Assembly (NCBI RefSeq): GCF_016618195.1
Contig: NZ_CP067099.1
Location: 310,001 to 374,000 of the forward strand
From: Providencia manganoxydans
GTDB lineage: Bacteria; Pseudomonadota; Gammaproteobacteria; Enterobacterales; Enterobacteriaceae
DNA length: 64,000 bases
Direction of reading: 5' to 3'
Every line of letters starts with the position of its first letter. Position 1 is the first letter of the stretch. This document shows, piece after piece, positions 19,963 to 28,214 of the stretch. The notes under the pieces are model-generated. The model was given only the letters and a program-made list of their open reading frames with translations. It had not been told where the DNA came from and did not search any database. A program made the position numbers and the translations under genes.

Positions 19963-20013
19963 ATAATCATAATATTTTGATGCTGTTGAATAAAACAAAG
20001 CAAGGATGTGATG

Positions 20014-20568
20014 ATGAATGATTCAGAAGATTGCTCTGTCCGTGAGGGTAGTAACAAGGCATTTCTTCAAGATATTCCGAATAAATCACCTACTGCCCGT
20101 GATGCTAAACCACCTTTAAAACCAGCAGGGTTAGGGGGATGGCTAATATTGCCAATGCTCGGGCTCATTGTGTCTTTGTTTTATTTGCCATTCTCATTCT
20201 GGGTAGCCTACGCAGATGTCTTTGAATATTGGAATTTGTTAACAGACCCAACATCCTCTTATTTTATGCCGTTATTTAAAGAACTAACGTATTTTGAGGT
20301 CATGGGTAATGTCATTCTTTATGGAACACTGCTATATCTTTGCTATCTGTTTTTCACGAAAAAGAAATTGGCGGTGAAAGTAATTATATTTTTCTACGTA
20401 TTTTCACTGATATTAATCATTGCTGATGTTATTCTAGTCAAAGAGTTGCTTGCAGTTCCTGTCGATGACAAAGATGTGAAAGAGATTATTCGTGGTGCAG
20501 TGGTTTGTGCGATTTGGATCCCTTATTTTTTAACCTCTGTTAGAGTGAAAAATACATTTGTAAATTAA
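20014..20568 (+). CDS. DUF2569 family membrane protein
   Basis: Predicted inner-membrane protein of unknown function. About 45 polar residues precede GLGGWLILPMLGLIVSLF, the DUF2569 hallmark. Four hydrophobic segments follow (near residues 50-70, 100-115, 122-145 and 155-175), ending IWIPYFLTSVRVKNTF. ATG 20014 is preferred because AAGGA is seven bases upstream; ATG 20011 is also possible. A paralogue lies at 21094 with the same start and end motifs, and a DUF488 gene sits between them. Confidence 0.8.
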   Translation: MNDSEDCSVREGSNKAFLQDIPNKSPTARDAKPPLKPAGLGGWLILPMLGLIVSLFYLPFSFWVAYADVFEYWNLLTDPTSSYFMPLFKELTYFEVMGNVILYGTLLYLCYLFFTKKKLAVKVIIFFYVFSLILIIADVILVKELLAVPVDDKDVKEIIRGAVVCAIWIPYFLTSVRVKNTFVN

Positions 20569-20603
20569 CGATATAAACATTACGGCGGTTGAAAGGAGGG
20601 CGC

Positions 20604-20963
20604 ATGATTTACTGTAAAAGAGTCTATGACCCAGTTTCGCCTGAAGATGGATACCGTGTACTGATTGACCGATTATGGCCGCGTGGAATAAAAAAAATCG
20701 ATTTACAGTATGACGAGTGGAATAAAGCAGTTGCACCATCAAATGAATTGCGTAAATGGTTCCATCAACATCCAGATCAATTTGATAAATTTGTAGCGAG
20801 TTACTATCAAGAGCTAAATAATAATACGCAAGCGTGGGAAACTTTGGTGCAACAATCACAGCAAGGTAATCTGACATTATTGTATAGCGCAAAGGATAGG
20901 GTGCATAATCAAGCCAATGTGCTCAAGTCTTATCTAGAACATGGCATACCCATTATGCCTTAA
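20604..20963 (+). CDS. DUF488 family protein (YeaO-like)
   Basis: Cytoplasmic protein of 119 residues. The family hallmarks are visible: RVYDPVSPEDGYRVLIDRLW, WPRGIKK, and the late LLYSAKDRVHNQA motif. Function is unknown; members are small and often sit near stress or metal genes. ATG 20604 has a strong AGGAGG four bases upstream. It is 35 bases after a DUF2569 gene and in the same direction. Confidence 0.85.
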   Translation: MIYCKRVYDPVSPEDGYRVLIDRLWPRGIKKIDLQYDEWNKAVAPSNELRKWFHQHPDQFDKFVASYYQELNNNTQAWETLVQQSQQGNLTLLYSAKDRVHNQANVLKSYLEHGIPIMP

Positions 20964-21070
20964 GTTACGGTATTTCTCGTTGAGATATTCGTATCAGTCA
21001 CAGTGTTTTCTATACCCCTAGCGACTCGTTTATTTGTCGCCTAGCTGTATCTTGAATGGTTTAGAGTATA
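20960..21070. repeat. ERIC-like element between the DUF488 and DUF2569 genes
   Basis: The left half is worn (AAGTTACGGTATTTC) but ATCAGTCACAG, CCCCTAGCGACTCG, TTTGTCGCCTAGCTG and CTTGAATGGTTTAGAGTATA match other copies in order. It overlaps the end of the DUF488 gene by a few bases. Confidence 0.6.
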
Positions 21071-21093
21071 TTAAGCAATAAGGTTATTAAAAA

Positions 21094-21588
21094 ATGGATG
21101 TAAACCAGCCGACTGCTACAACGGTTCCACAAAAAGCACCACTACAGGGGATTGGTGGATGGCTTATTTTCCCTGTGATTGGTTTGTTTTATATGTTGTA
21201 TCAAACCTTAATGATGGTGCTATTCGATATCAATCAAATCAAAACAGTGTGGCATTTAGTCACAAATGTTAATTCTGATTTTTATGTTAGTGGCTTTTCT
21301 ACAGCGTTTTATTCATTACAAGCAGGCCATGGCATATTGGTTTTGTTATTAATATGGACGTTTGTTGCCGCACTAAAATGGCAAAAAAAAGCTAAAGTCT
21401 TATTTATTATATCTATGCTGTTATACAGTTTAATGATCATCGCTTCTCGTTTTGTATTTCCAAACTTTTTTGGTATTGAAGTCAAATATGGCTATATGAT
21501 GACAGTAGTAAACAGTGTGTTTTATTGTTTTATTTGGATCCCATATCTCTTGGTTTCAGACAGAGTGAAACAGACGTTTATTCGCTAG
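21094..21588 (+). CDS. DUF2569 family membrane protein, second copy
   Basis: 164-residue predicted membrane protein. It begins with a short polar segment, then GIGGWLIFPVIGLFYMLYQ, and has further hydrophobic segments near residues 75-95, 100-120 and 135-155. The end IWIPYLLVSDRVKQTFIR matches the end of the paralogue at 20014. The two proteins share layout and hallmark motifs but differ in the middle, so the duplication is old. A terminator follows. Function unknown. Confidence 0.8.
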   Translation: MDVNQPTATTVPQKAPLQGIGGWLIFPVIGLFYMLYQTLMMVLFDINQIKTVWHLVTNVNSDFYVSGFSTAFYSLQAGHGILVLLLIWTFVAALKWQKKAKVLFIISMLLYSLMIIASRFVFPNFFGIEVKYGYMMTVVNSVFYCFIWIPYLLVSDRVKQTFIR

Positions 21589-21614
21589 CCTTGAATCAAA
21601 GCCGAAAGCTACAA

Positions 21615-21647
21615 AGCCCTCAAAATGAGGGCTAAGTGGTTTTTTCG
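21615..21647 (+). terminator. Terminator after the DUF2569 gene
   Basis: AGCCCT, loop CAAAATG, AGGGCT, followed by AAGTGGTTTTTT. Confidence 0.8.
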
Positions 21648-21722
21648 GACTCGCAATTCCCTTTCTTGTCTTGTTTCCATGACTCATAGTTGGTTATTGA
21701 GTGGGTTAAAGCTCGGTGCTGT

Positions 21723-23291
21723 TTAATTACCTAAACAAAGGGTATGAGTTATCCCACACCGTTCAACAAATACCTCGTCGTGCGAAACGAGGAATAATGT
21801 GCCTTGGTAGTCATGTAATAGTGCTTCTAGTAATGTTTTTGAATCAATATCAAGGTGGTTGTCTGGTTCATCCAATAACAATACGGCGGGCGGAGTTGGA
21901 CTATTTATCAGCGCCAATAATGTTGCTTTTAGCTGCTCCCCACCACTAAGTTGATGGAGCGGCTGTAGGGATTTATCTCCTCGAATTCTTAGCATACCCA
22001 GCTGAGTACGCCACTGTTCAACGGTCAATGCAGGTTGGTAACGTTGCAATGCTTCAGCGACGGGTAAATTTTTATCTAATAAATTTAAGTGCTGATCGAG
22101 ATAGCAGAACATTGGGCTGATGCGATATTCACCTGCTCGCTCAGAGATTTTTCCCGCAAGCGTTTTCAACAATGTTGATTTTCCACTGCCGTTAAGACCT
22201 TTGATATGCCAATGTTCCCCGGTATAAGCAGTAAATGATAAAGGCTCAAGGTAGCCATAAGATAGTTGTAATTGTGACGCAAAAACCGTGACTTTCTTCC
22301 CATCAGCTTGGTAGTTCAGCACCATTTTCTGTTGTTGAGTATGGATTAGCTGATCTTGGGCTTGTTGTTGTTGTTGCTGCAAGTCGCTCATGACTCTTTG
22401 ATGGCGTTCTGCAACGTTTGATTGCCTTTTTTGTGCTCGATTGGTTTTCATATCAAGCAGTAATAACGATTGCGAGCCGCTATAGCGAACTTTTTCACCT
22501 TGTTTACGACGTTGTTCTGCTTTTTGCAGTGTGGCTTGTTGTTGGCGTTTTTCTTGGCGAATTTGGTGACTTAATCGCTCAGTTTTGGCTTCAATTGCCG
22601 CAGTCGCAAAGTTTTTTTGCTCTTTATATAGCGCATAATCACCACCATATTCATGTAATCCCTTATCGGTTAACTCAAAAATAGTATGCATATGCGCTAA
22701 CAAAGCACGGTTATGGGTGATCACCAATGAACCTGCATTATGTTCTGCGAGTTTATCGCTTAACCATTGACGGCCATCATGATCAAGATGGTTATCTGGC
22801 TCATCTAATAATAAAAAATGATCTTTATTTAAAAAGGCGCGACATAAGGCAAGTCGTGTGCGTTCTCCCCCACTAAGGTGACTAATGGGAGTATCTAATG
22901 ATACGGGTAATTTGGCTGAATCTAATAGGCTTTGCCATTTGGCAGGTAAATGCCATTTATCCTCTAGGAGGTTTATATCATTCAGTGTTGGATTGCCTGA
23001 ATTAACCCTTGCAAACGCATTGGTGAGTTCACTGATACCTAATGCATCGGCAATCGAATCACCTTGTAAACGGGTTAACTGATCTATATGAATAAAGGGC
23101 ATCACCCATTTTAGATTACCTGATGTTGGCGTTATTTGTTCTGCGAGTAGACGCATTAAAACCGATTTGCCTTTGCCATTATTGCCAATGAGCGCATTTT
23201 TTTGGCATAGCAAGGTTCCACTCAAATGAGCAAATAGAGTGGTTTGATTAAATTCAATACTAAGTTGTGAGAAATGACATGCAACAGTCAT
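21723..23291 (-). CDS. ABC-F family ATPase
   Basis: Soluble protein with two ABC ATPase domains and no membrane part. ABC-F proteins act on the ribosome, as translation factors or antibiotic protection factors; which kind this is cannot be told from sequence alone. Domain 1: Walker A GNNGKGKS, signature LSGGERTRLALCRAF, Walker B LLLDEPDNHLD. A basic, glutamine-rich coiled linker follows (about residues 225-320). Domain 2: GLNGSGKS, LSGGEQLKATLLAL, LLLDEPDNHLD, and a switch histidine in LVSHDEVF. The protein has 522 residues. ATG 23291 has AGGAGG five bases upstream and overlaps the stop of a possible leader ORF. Confidence 0.9.
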   Translation of the reverse strand: MTVACHFSQLSIEFNQTTLFAHLSGTLLCQKNALIGNNGKGKSVLMRLLAEQITPTSGNLKWVMPFIHIDQLTRLQGDSIADALGISELTNAFARVNSGNPTLNDINLLEDKWHLPAKWQSLLDSAKLPVSLDTPISHLSGGERTRLALCRAFLNKDHFLLLDEPDNHLDHDGRQWLSDKLAEHNAGSLVITHNRALLAHMHTIFELTDKGLHEYGGDYALYKEQKNFATAAIEAKTERLSHQIRQEKRQQQATLQKAEQRRKQGEKVRYSGSQSLLLLDMKTNRAQKRQSNVAERHQRVMSDLQQQQQQAQDQLIHTQQQKMVLNYQADGKKVTVFASQLQLSYGYLEPLSFTAYTGEHWHIKGLNGSGKSTLLKTLAGKISERAGEYRISPMFCYLDQHLNLLDKNLPVAEALQRYQPALTVEQWRTQLGMLRIRGDKSLQPLHQLSGGEQLKATLLALINSPTPPAVLLLDEPDNHLDIDSKTLLEALLHDYQGTLFLVSHDEVFVERCGITHTLCLGN

Positions 23292-23410
23292 GTGTACCTC
23301 CTGAGAACAGGGGCAGACAACGTTGGGTTATCTCTTAGGGATAAAAGCGATGGATGACCATTGTCTGCCAAAATAGAAAAAGAAATACCGAATGAGGTAT
23401 TTGTTAGCAT
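23288..23410 (-). CDS. Possible 40-residue leader peptide of the ABC-F gene
   Basis: An ATG at 23410 opens a 40-codon frame (MLTNTSFGISFSILADNG at the start, APVLRRYT at the end) whose TGA overlaps the ABC-F ATG as ATGA. No clear ribosome site precedes it, so translation is uncertain. It spans hairpin segments described separately. Leader peptides are common before ABC-F and ribosome-methylase resistance genes, which is why it is listed. It could be chance. Confidence 0.35.
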   Translation of the reverse strand: MLTNTSFGISFSILADNGHPSLLSLRDNPTLSAPVLRRYT

Positions 23411-23421
23411 TTTCTGGCAGA
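23312..23421 (-). promoter_or_regulatory. Mutually exclusive hairpins upstream of the ABC-F gene
   Basis: On the minus strand, segment A (23410-23421, TCTGCCAGAAAA), segment B (23361-23373, TTTTGGCAGACAA) and segment C (23312-23320, TTGTCTGCC) follow in order. B can pair with A (GGCAGA to TCTGCC plus four A/T pairs) or with C (nine perfect pairs). C lies about ten bases before the AGGAGG of the ABC-F gene. This is the layout of an attenuation or translational switch; function is inferred. Confidence 0.45.
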
Positions 23422-23486
23422 TCTCAAATCATCGTCGTGGGATACCTTACAGTGAGAAATTAACTTAGCTATTTAATTAGGCAAAC

Positions 23487-23608
23487 TATACCCGTCACAC
23501 TACAAATTGCAAGTGATGGACTTGGCTCACTCGCACCAGTCACATAATTTTTTATACACCTAGTCACTTGCTTGCGCCTAGCTGAGCATTGAATTATTTA
23601 GGTAACAT
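23487..23608. repeat. ERIC-like element between the ABC-F gene and glpD
   Basis: TATACCCGTCACACTACAAA at the left, GCTCACTCGCACCAGTCACA in the centre, and GCATTGAATTATTTAGGTAA at the right. Right terminal bases are changed. Confidence 0.65.
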
Positions 23609-23622
23609 ATTCATTAAAAAGT

Positions 23623-23656
23623 AAAAACCAGCTAGCTAAACGCTAACTGGTTTTTA
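23623..23656. terminator. glpD terminator
   Basis: AAAAACCAGCTAGC, loop, GCTAACTGGTTTTT just after the glpD stop; the A and T arms allow it to work in both directions. Confidence 0.75.
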
Positions 23657-23682
23657 GTGCATTGCCAACGAGATTTTTATTG

Positions 23683-25191
23683 CTAAATTGCTGCCGGCTG
23701 AGTTGCTTTCAAACGCTCAGCCAACCATTGTGCGATGCGCTGTTGTTCACTTTCATTCAGCCACATGCCCAATTTGGTACGACGCCAAATAGCGTCATCT
23801 AATTCAGTTACCCACTCATGTTCAACAAGGTAGCGTAGTTCAGCTTCGTAGACGTTATGGCCAAATGCTTCGCCAAGATCGCTGAGGGAATTTGCACCAT
23901 CAAGGATCAGCTTGCTTTGACTACCGTAAGTTCTTGCAAAGCGCAGTGCTAGCCCTTCAGGCAACCAGTTGTAGCGTTGGCGTAGTAAGCGCGCGTAGCC
24001 GTCACGATCACAACCTTCGATATCACCACCCGGTAGTACACCATTTTTGGTCCATGCTGCTCCCGCATTTGGATAATAATGGGCAAGTTTTCCGACAGCG
24101 GCTTCGGCAAGTTTACGATAAGTGGTTAATTTACCGCCGAATACAGATAATAATGGTGCTTTGCCATTTTCATCGTGAATATCTAATGTGTAATCACGAG
24201 TGATTGCTTGAGGTGAATCTGATTCATCATCACACAGTGGGCGAACCCCTGAGTAATCCCAAACAATATCATCTTTAGTTAATTGTTTCTTGAAGTGGTC
24301 GTTATAGACTTTCAACAGATAGTTCACTTCATTATCATCGATACGAACATCTTTTGGATCACCTTTATATTCAACATCGGTGGTACCAATGATAGAAAAC
24401 TCATCCATCCAAGGAATAACGAAAACAATGCGGTTGTCTTCGTTTTGTAAAATGTAAGCTTGTGGTTCATCATGAGCACGAGGTACGACAATATGACTAC
24501 CTTTGATCAGACGAATACCATAAGGTGATTTGAGTTTTAAACCATCGTCAAAGAACTCTTTCACCCATGGGCCTGTCGCGTTGACTAGGCCTTTCGCTTT
24601 CCACGTTGCTTTTTCGCCAGTACGTAAATCTTCAGCTTCAACAACCCATAGGCCATCTTCTCGGTATGCACGCGTCACTTTAGTGCGCGTGCGAACTTCA
24701 CCATGCTTACGAACGACTTCTTGAGCGTTTAATACCACCAAACGAGCATCATCAACCCAACAGTCGGAATATTCAAAACCTTTATTAAGTTCTGGTTTTA
24801 ATACAGAATTTTGACCGAATTTTAATCCCTTACTTCCAGGTAAACTGGTACGTTTACCCAAATGATCATATAGGAACAGACCAATACGGATCATCCACGC
24901 TGGGCGCAGGTGAGGTTGATGTGGCAAACGGAAGCGCATTGGAAATGCAATGTGCGGTGCCAGTTTTAACAGGACTTCGCGTTCAGCTAGTGCTTCGCTA
25001 ACGAGGCGGAACTCATAATGTTCCAAATAACGTAATCCACCATGGATCAGCTTTGAACTCGCAGATGAAGTTGCACTGGCTAAGTCTTGAGCCTCAAGCA
25101 GCAATACAGATAGTCCACGGCCAGCGGCATCTGCCGCAATACCAGCGCCGTTTATACCGCCGCCGATTACAATCAAGTCTTTAGTTTCCAT
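23683..25191 (-). CDS. glpD: Aerobic glycerol-3-phosphate dehydrogenase GlpD
   Basis: Peripheral inner-membrane flavoprotein that oxidises sn-glycerol-3-phosphate to dihydroxyacetone phosphate and reduces quinone. The protein has 502 residues (E. coli 501). The FAD motif VIGGGINGAGIAADAAGRG lies at residues 7-25; SSKLIHGGLRYLE and GGKLTTYRKLAE are family signatures. The ribosome site AGGGGGAT precedes ATG 25191. The upstream region carries GlpR and CRP sites. It lies downstream of glpR on the same strand, unlike E. coli where glpD diverges from glpE. Confidence 0.97.
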   Translation of the reverse strand: METKDLIVIGGGINGAGIAADAAGRGLSVLLLEAQDLASATSSASSKLIHGGLRYLEHYEFRLVSEALAEREVLLKLAPHIAFPMRFRLPHQPHLRPAWMIRIGLFLYDHLGKRTSLPGSKGLKFGQNSVLKPELNKGFEYSDCWVDDARLVVLNAQEVVRKHGEVRTRTKVTRAYREDGLWVVEAEDLRTGEKATWKAKGLVNATGPWVKEFFDDGLKLKSPYGIRLIKGSHIVVPRAHDEPQAYILQNEDNRIVFVIPWMDEFSIIGTTDVEYKGDPKDVRIDDNEVNYLLKVYNDHFKKQLTKDDIVWDYSGVRPLCDDESDSPQAITRDYTLDIHDENGKAPLLSVFGGKLTTYRKLAEAAVGKLAHYYPNAGAAWTKNGVLPGGDIEGCDRDGYARLLRQRYNWLPEGLALRFARTYGSQSKLILDGANSLSDLGEAFGHNVYEAELRYLVEHEWVTELDDAIWRRTKLGMWLNESEQQRIAQWLAERLKATQPAAI

Positions 25192-25224
25192 GCATCCCCC
25201 TGAGATGTTCGAAACACTTTCTAT

Positions 25225-25244
25225 AATGTTCGTTTTCGCTCATT
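25225..25244. promoter_or_regulatory. GlpR operator, downstream site
   Basis: AATGTTCGTTTTCGCTCATT fits the GlpR consensus ATGTTCG-N4-CGAACAT with two changes in the right arm. A further half-site ATGTTCG occurs at 25205-25211. Confidence 0.65.
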
Positions 25245-25301
25245 CATTGTAATCAAAACCGATTAATATGCCAACTATTTAGCGACAAAAAACAACAACT
25301 G

Positions 25302-25317
25302 CGTGATAAAGGTAACA
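25302..25317 (-). promoter_or_regulatory. Candidate CRP site of the glpD promoter
   Basis: On the minus strand TGTTACCTTTATCACG fits TGTGA-N6-TCACA at eight of ten positions. A TAAATA lies where a -10 box would be for a CRP site centred near -41, as in class II promoters. glpD is CRP-dependent in E. coli. Confidence 0.5.
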
Positions 25318-25361
25318 ATTTTTTTTCAATAACCACAATAGTTATAAGTTTATTTAGAGGA

Positions 25362-25381
25362 AATGAACATGTTCGAACATT
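25362..25381. promoter_or_regulatory. GlpR operator, upstream site
   Basis: AATGAACATGTTCGAACATT contains the palindrome ATGTTCGAACAT and aligns with the GlpR consensus. It is about 140 bases from the downstream operator, so looping is possible. Confidence 0.6.
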
Positions 25382-25464
25382 AACGAGCGATCGTCTTTAG
25401 GGGAGCAACAGATAGAGATGAAGGAGAAATGATGAGATGGTAGAGGATCTACCATCTCAAAAAA

Positions 25465-26223
25465 TTAGCAAAGTTCTAATTGGACATTATGCTGTTCAAT
25501 CACTTTTTGAATGCTGTCTGGCGGTTGTTGATCGGTAAATAAGTAGTCGATAAGATTCATGTTGCCAAGGTTAACCATCGCATTACGACCAAATTTTGAA
25601 TGGTCAGTGACGAGCATCACGCAACGTGAGTTTTCAATAATGGCACGTTTAGTGCGGACTTCATGATAATCGAACTCAAGCAATGACCCATCCATATCAA
25701 TGCCGCTGATCCCTAAGATACCGTAATCGAGCCTAAATTGTGAGATGAAGTCTAAGGTTGCTTCACCAACAATACCGCCATCGCGTGAGCGCACTTCACC
25801 ACCCGCTAAGATCAGGCGAAAATCTTCTTTGGCCATTAATAGGGTTGCAACGTTTAGGTTATTAGTCACTACACGTAGGTTTTTATGATTGACTAATGCA
25901 TGGGCGACGGCTTCCGGTGTCGTACCTATATCGATAAACAGTGTCGCGCCATCTGGAATTTGGCTAGCAACCCGCTGGGCAATACGCGCTTTTTCATCTG
26001 ACCACATGATCTTACGGTCGTTATAAGCGGCGTTTACAGAGCTGGAAGGGAGTGCAGCGCCACCATGGTGGCGCTGAATTTTATTTTGTTCAGCGAGATC
26101 ATTGAGGTCACGACGGATTGTCTGAGGGCTAACCTCGAAATGTTCGACAAGCTCTTCAGTGCTTACATAGCCTTGAAGGCGAACGAGTTCGATGATTGCA
26201 TCATGTCTCTGGGTCTGTTTCAC
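25465..26223 (-). CDS. glpR: Glycerol-3-phosphate regulon repressor GlpR
   Basis: DeoR-family repressor released by glycerol-3-phosphate. The protein has 252 residues, as in E. coli. The N-terminal winged helix STEELVEHFEVSPQTIRRDL is the DeoR signature; the sugar-phosphate sensor domain contains FIDIGTTPEAVAHAL and LGISGIDMDGSLLEFD. The start is GTG at 26223, which gives the conserved MKQTQRH start; GAGG lies nine bases upstream. It follows glpG by 24 bases, the end of a glpE-glpG-glpR set. Confidence 0.96.
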   Translation of the reverse strand: MKQTQRHDAIIELVRLQGYVSTEELVEHFEVSPQTIRRDLNDLAEQNKIQRHHGGAALPSSSVNAAYNDRKIMWSDEKARIAQRVASQIPDGATLFIDIGTTPEAVAHALVNHKNLRVVTNNLNVATLLMAKEDFRLILAGGEVRSRDGGIVGEATLDFISQFRLDYGILGISGIDMDGSLLEFDYHEVRTKRAIIENSRCVMLVTDHSKFGRNAMVNLGNMNLIDYLFTDQQPPDSIQKVIEQHNVQLELC

Positions 26224-26247
26224 GGTGTTAGCCTCTGTCTATTATCT

Positions 26248-27093
26248 TCATCTGGAGCTCTGATGTTTGAAAGTATGGCGATTATCCCATAATCCCATTA
26301 ATAAGCCGATAATTAACCCTGATATATGTGCGGCATTAGCGATATCAGTACCTAAAATACCTAAGTTGCCTAAAAAGAGCCAGACAACCACAAAAATCAT
26401 TAAACCACGTGGTGCACTAACTTCTTTTTCAGGCTGGCGTTCGCCTATTAACCAAACATAGCTGATCAAGGCGTAAACGACACCAGATAGCCCACCAAAG
26501 TTAGATTCACTATAAATAGATTGGCCCCAATTACAGAACAAAGCTGACACGAGAAAGAGTGTTAGCAGCTTGCCCGTACCAAGCCTACGTTCAACTTGGC
26601 TAGCTAAATACCACCATAATACGAGGTTAAATCCTAGTTGAGAAAGAGAGAATTGTACGAAAGCAGGACTAAACCAACGCCACAGTTCAAATTGTTGTCC
26701 TTCTCTAGGCCATGCAAGGTAACGCAATACATCAAGATGTTGAGTCATTGATAACCACAGGTAGATACCTGCGCAAATTAGCATTACAGCAAGGGTTAAT
26801 GGCCCTGATTGTGCTTTTAAATAGTCTAATGTGAGGTGGTTACGATATTTAAAGCCAGTCTGTGTTGTTCCTGTTTGCCAACTCGCTTCGGTATAACGTG
26901 GATCAGTTGGGTTCTGTAAAAACAGTTTAAGCTCATGATGTACTCGCTCAGTTTGCGTTTCATCATCAAGCCAAATTTCAACTTGCTGTTGCTCTGGTAT
27001 CGTATGAATTTTTAATTGGATATGTTGGCTTGCCATATAATCGACAAATGCCTGAGCGACTCTGGGATTTTCGAAGGAAACAACATGGATCAT
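26248..27093 (-). CDS. glpG: Rhomboid intramembrane serine protease GlpG
   Basis: Inner-membrane protease of 281 residues with a cytoplasmic N-terminal domain (about 1-90) and six membrane spans. The catalytic dyad is present: Ser203 in GGLSGVVYAL and His256 in NAAHISGL. The oxyanion asparagine is present at 156, but the histidine matching E. coli His150 is Gln152, and His141 and His145 are replaced by Pro143 and Gln147. Activity may therefore differ. It lies between glpE and glpR, as in E. coli. Confidence 0.94.
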   Translation of the reverse strand: MIHVVSFENPRVAQAFVDYMASQHIQLKIHTIPEQQQVEIWLDDETQTERVHHELKLFLQNPTDPRYTEASWQTGTTQTGFKYRNHLTLDYLKAQSGPLTLAVMLICAGIYLWLSMTQHLDVLRYLAWPREGQQFELWRWFSPAFVQFSLSQLGFNLVLWWYLASQVERRLGTGKLLTLFLVSALFCNWGQSIYSESNFGGLSGVVYALISYVWLIGERQPEKEVSAPRGLMIFVVVWLFLGNLGILGTDIANAAHISGLIIGLLMGLWDNRHTFKHQSSR

Positions 27094-27109
27094 GAAAGGT
27101 GCTTCTCAC

Positions 27110-27433
27110 TTAGAGAGCCGTAACGGCTTGTGGATATTCCCTTAACCAAGCCTCGAAGCCGCCGTTTATACTATAAACTGACTCGAAGCCGATATTAATA
27201 AGATATTGTGCAGCCCCTTGGCTACTATGGCCGTGATAACACATGACCATAATGGTTTGTTCATAGTCTGTCTGTGCTAGAAATTCACTGAGAGTTTCAT
27301 TGGTTAAATGATAAGCACCACTCGCGTGCCCAGCTCGGAAGCTTTGTGGGTCGCGAACATCAACTAAAACTGCGGAGCCATCTACCCAATGTTGGTATGC
27401 CTGTGCAGGGGTGAGTGTCTCAAATTGTTCCAT
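27110..27433 (-). CDS. glpE: Thiosulfate sulfurtransferase GlpE
   Basis: Single-domain rhodanese that moves sulfur from thiosulfate to cyanide or other thiols. The protein has 107 residues (E. coli 108). The active loop [11 protein letters not shown] carries the catalytic cysteine, and [10 protein letters not shown] and NGGFEAWL are rhodanese motifs. First gene of glpEGR, 16 bases before glpG. Confidence 0.95.
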   Translation of the reverse strand: MEQFETLTPAQAYQHWVDGSAVLVDVRDPQSFRAGHASGAYHLTNETLSEFLAQTDYEQTIMVMCYHGHSSQGAAQYLINIGFESVYSINGGFEAWLREYPQAVTAL

Positions 27434-27546
27434 AATATACCGAATAGTCAGATAATAAAGGGCACTCAGACCGTAACAAACAAGGGCTGTTTAGTTGCAG
27501 TCCTAAAGTTAATGATGAAAACCAATTTCGTTGGCTTTCATTGAGT

Positions 27547-27580
27547 AGGACAAAGAAAAGAAGTTCCTCTTCTTTGTCCT
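27547..27580. terminator. Terminator between nfuA and glpE
   Basis: AGGACAAAGAA plus AAGAAG, loop, then CTTCTTTGTCCT: a stem of about 13 pairs downstream of nfuA. Not followed by a long T-tract on either side. Confidence 0.55.
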
Positions 27581-27612
27581 GTAACATTTAATTGCGAAAT
27601 GGTTTTCAGCAA

Positions 27613-28191
27613 TTAGTAGAACGAGTGTTCACCACGTTGGTGCTCAGTCAGATCTTTCACACCTTTCAGCTCGCCTTCAAACATTTTCAGAAGTTCTTTT
27701 TCGATCCCTTCTTTTAATGTTACATCAACCATTGAACAGCCGTTACAACCACCACCGAATTGTAAAATTGCAAAGCCGTCATCGGTAATTTCCATCAGTG
27801 ATACACGACCACCATGGCTTGCCAGTTGCGGGTTAATTTGTGACTGTAGGACGTATTCAACACGCTCGATTAGCGGAGCATCATCAGACACTTTACGCAT
27901 TTTAGCGTTAGGTGCTTTGAGTGTCAGTTGTGAACCAAGTTGGTCGGTGACGAAATCAATTTCAGCGTCATCGAGGAATGGTGCACTGATTTCATCTACG
28001 TAAGCGGATAAAAGCTCAAATTTTAGCTCTTGGTCAGTCGCTTCAACGGCATCTGGTGGGCAATAAGATACGCCGCACTCAGCTGAAGGTGTGCCCGGGT
28101 TAATAACGAACACGCGAATTTGGGTGCCTGGCTCTTGGTTTTCCAACAATTTGGCAAAATGAGCCTGTGCTGCTTCAGTAATATTAATCAT
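27613..28191 (-). CDS. nfuA: Fe/S biogenesis protein NfuA
   Basis: Carrier that holds a 4Fe-4S cluster and passes it to target enzymes, important under iron or oxidative stress. The protein has 192 residues (E. coli 191). The N-terminal degenerate A-type domain is followed by the NifU-like domain with [19 protein letters not shown], the cluster-binding CxxC. An ERIC element lies directly upstream, between it and gntX. Confidence 0.96.
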   Translation of the reverse strand: MINITEAAQAHFAKLLENQEPGTQIRVFVINPGTPSAECGVSYCPPDAVEATDQELKFELLSAYVDEISAPFLDDAEIDFVTDQLGSQLTLKAPNAKMRKVSDDAPLIERVEYVLQSQINPQLASHGGRVSLMEITDDGFAILQFGGGCNGCSMVDVTLKEGIEKELLKMFEGELKGVKDLTEHQRGEHSFY

Positions 28192-28214
28192 AATTTGCTC
28201 AATTTAATAATCTA

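Noticed and set aside
19791..20021. Open frame upstream of the DUF2569 gene
   Set aside because: It is a translation of the ERIC-like element and its flank.
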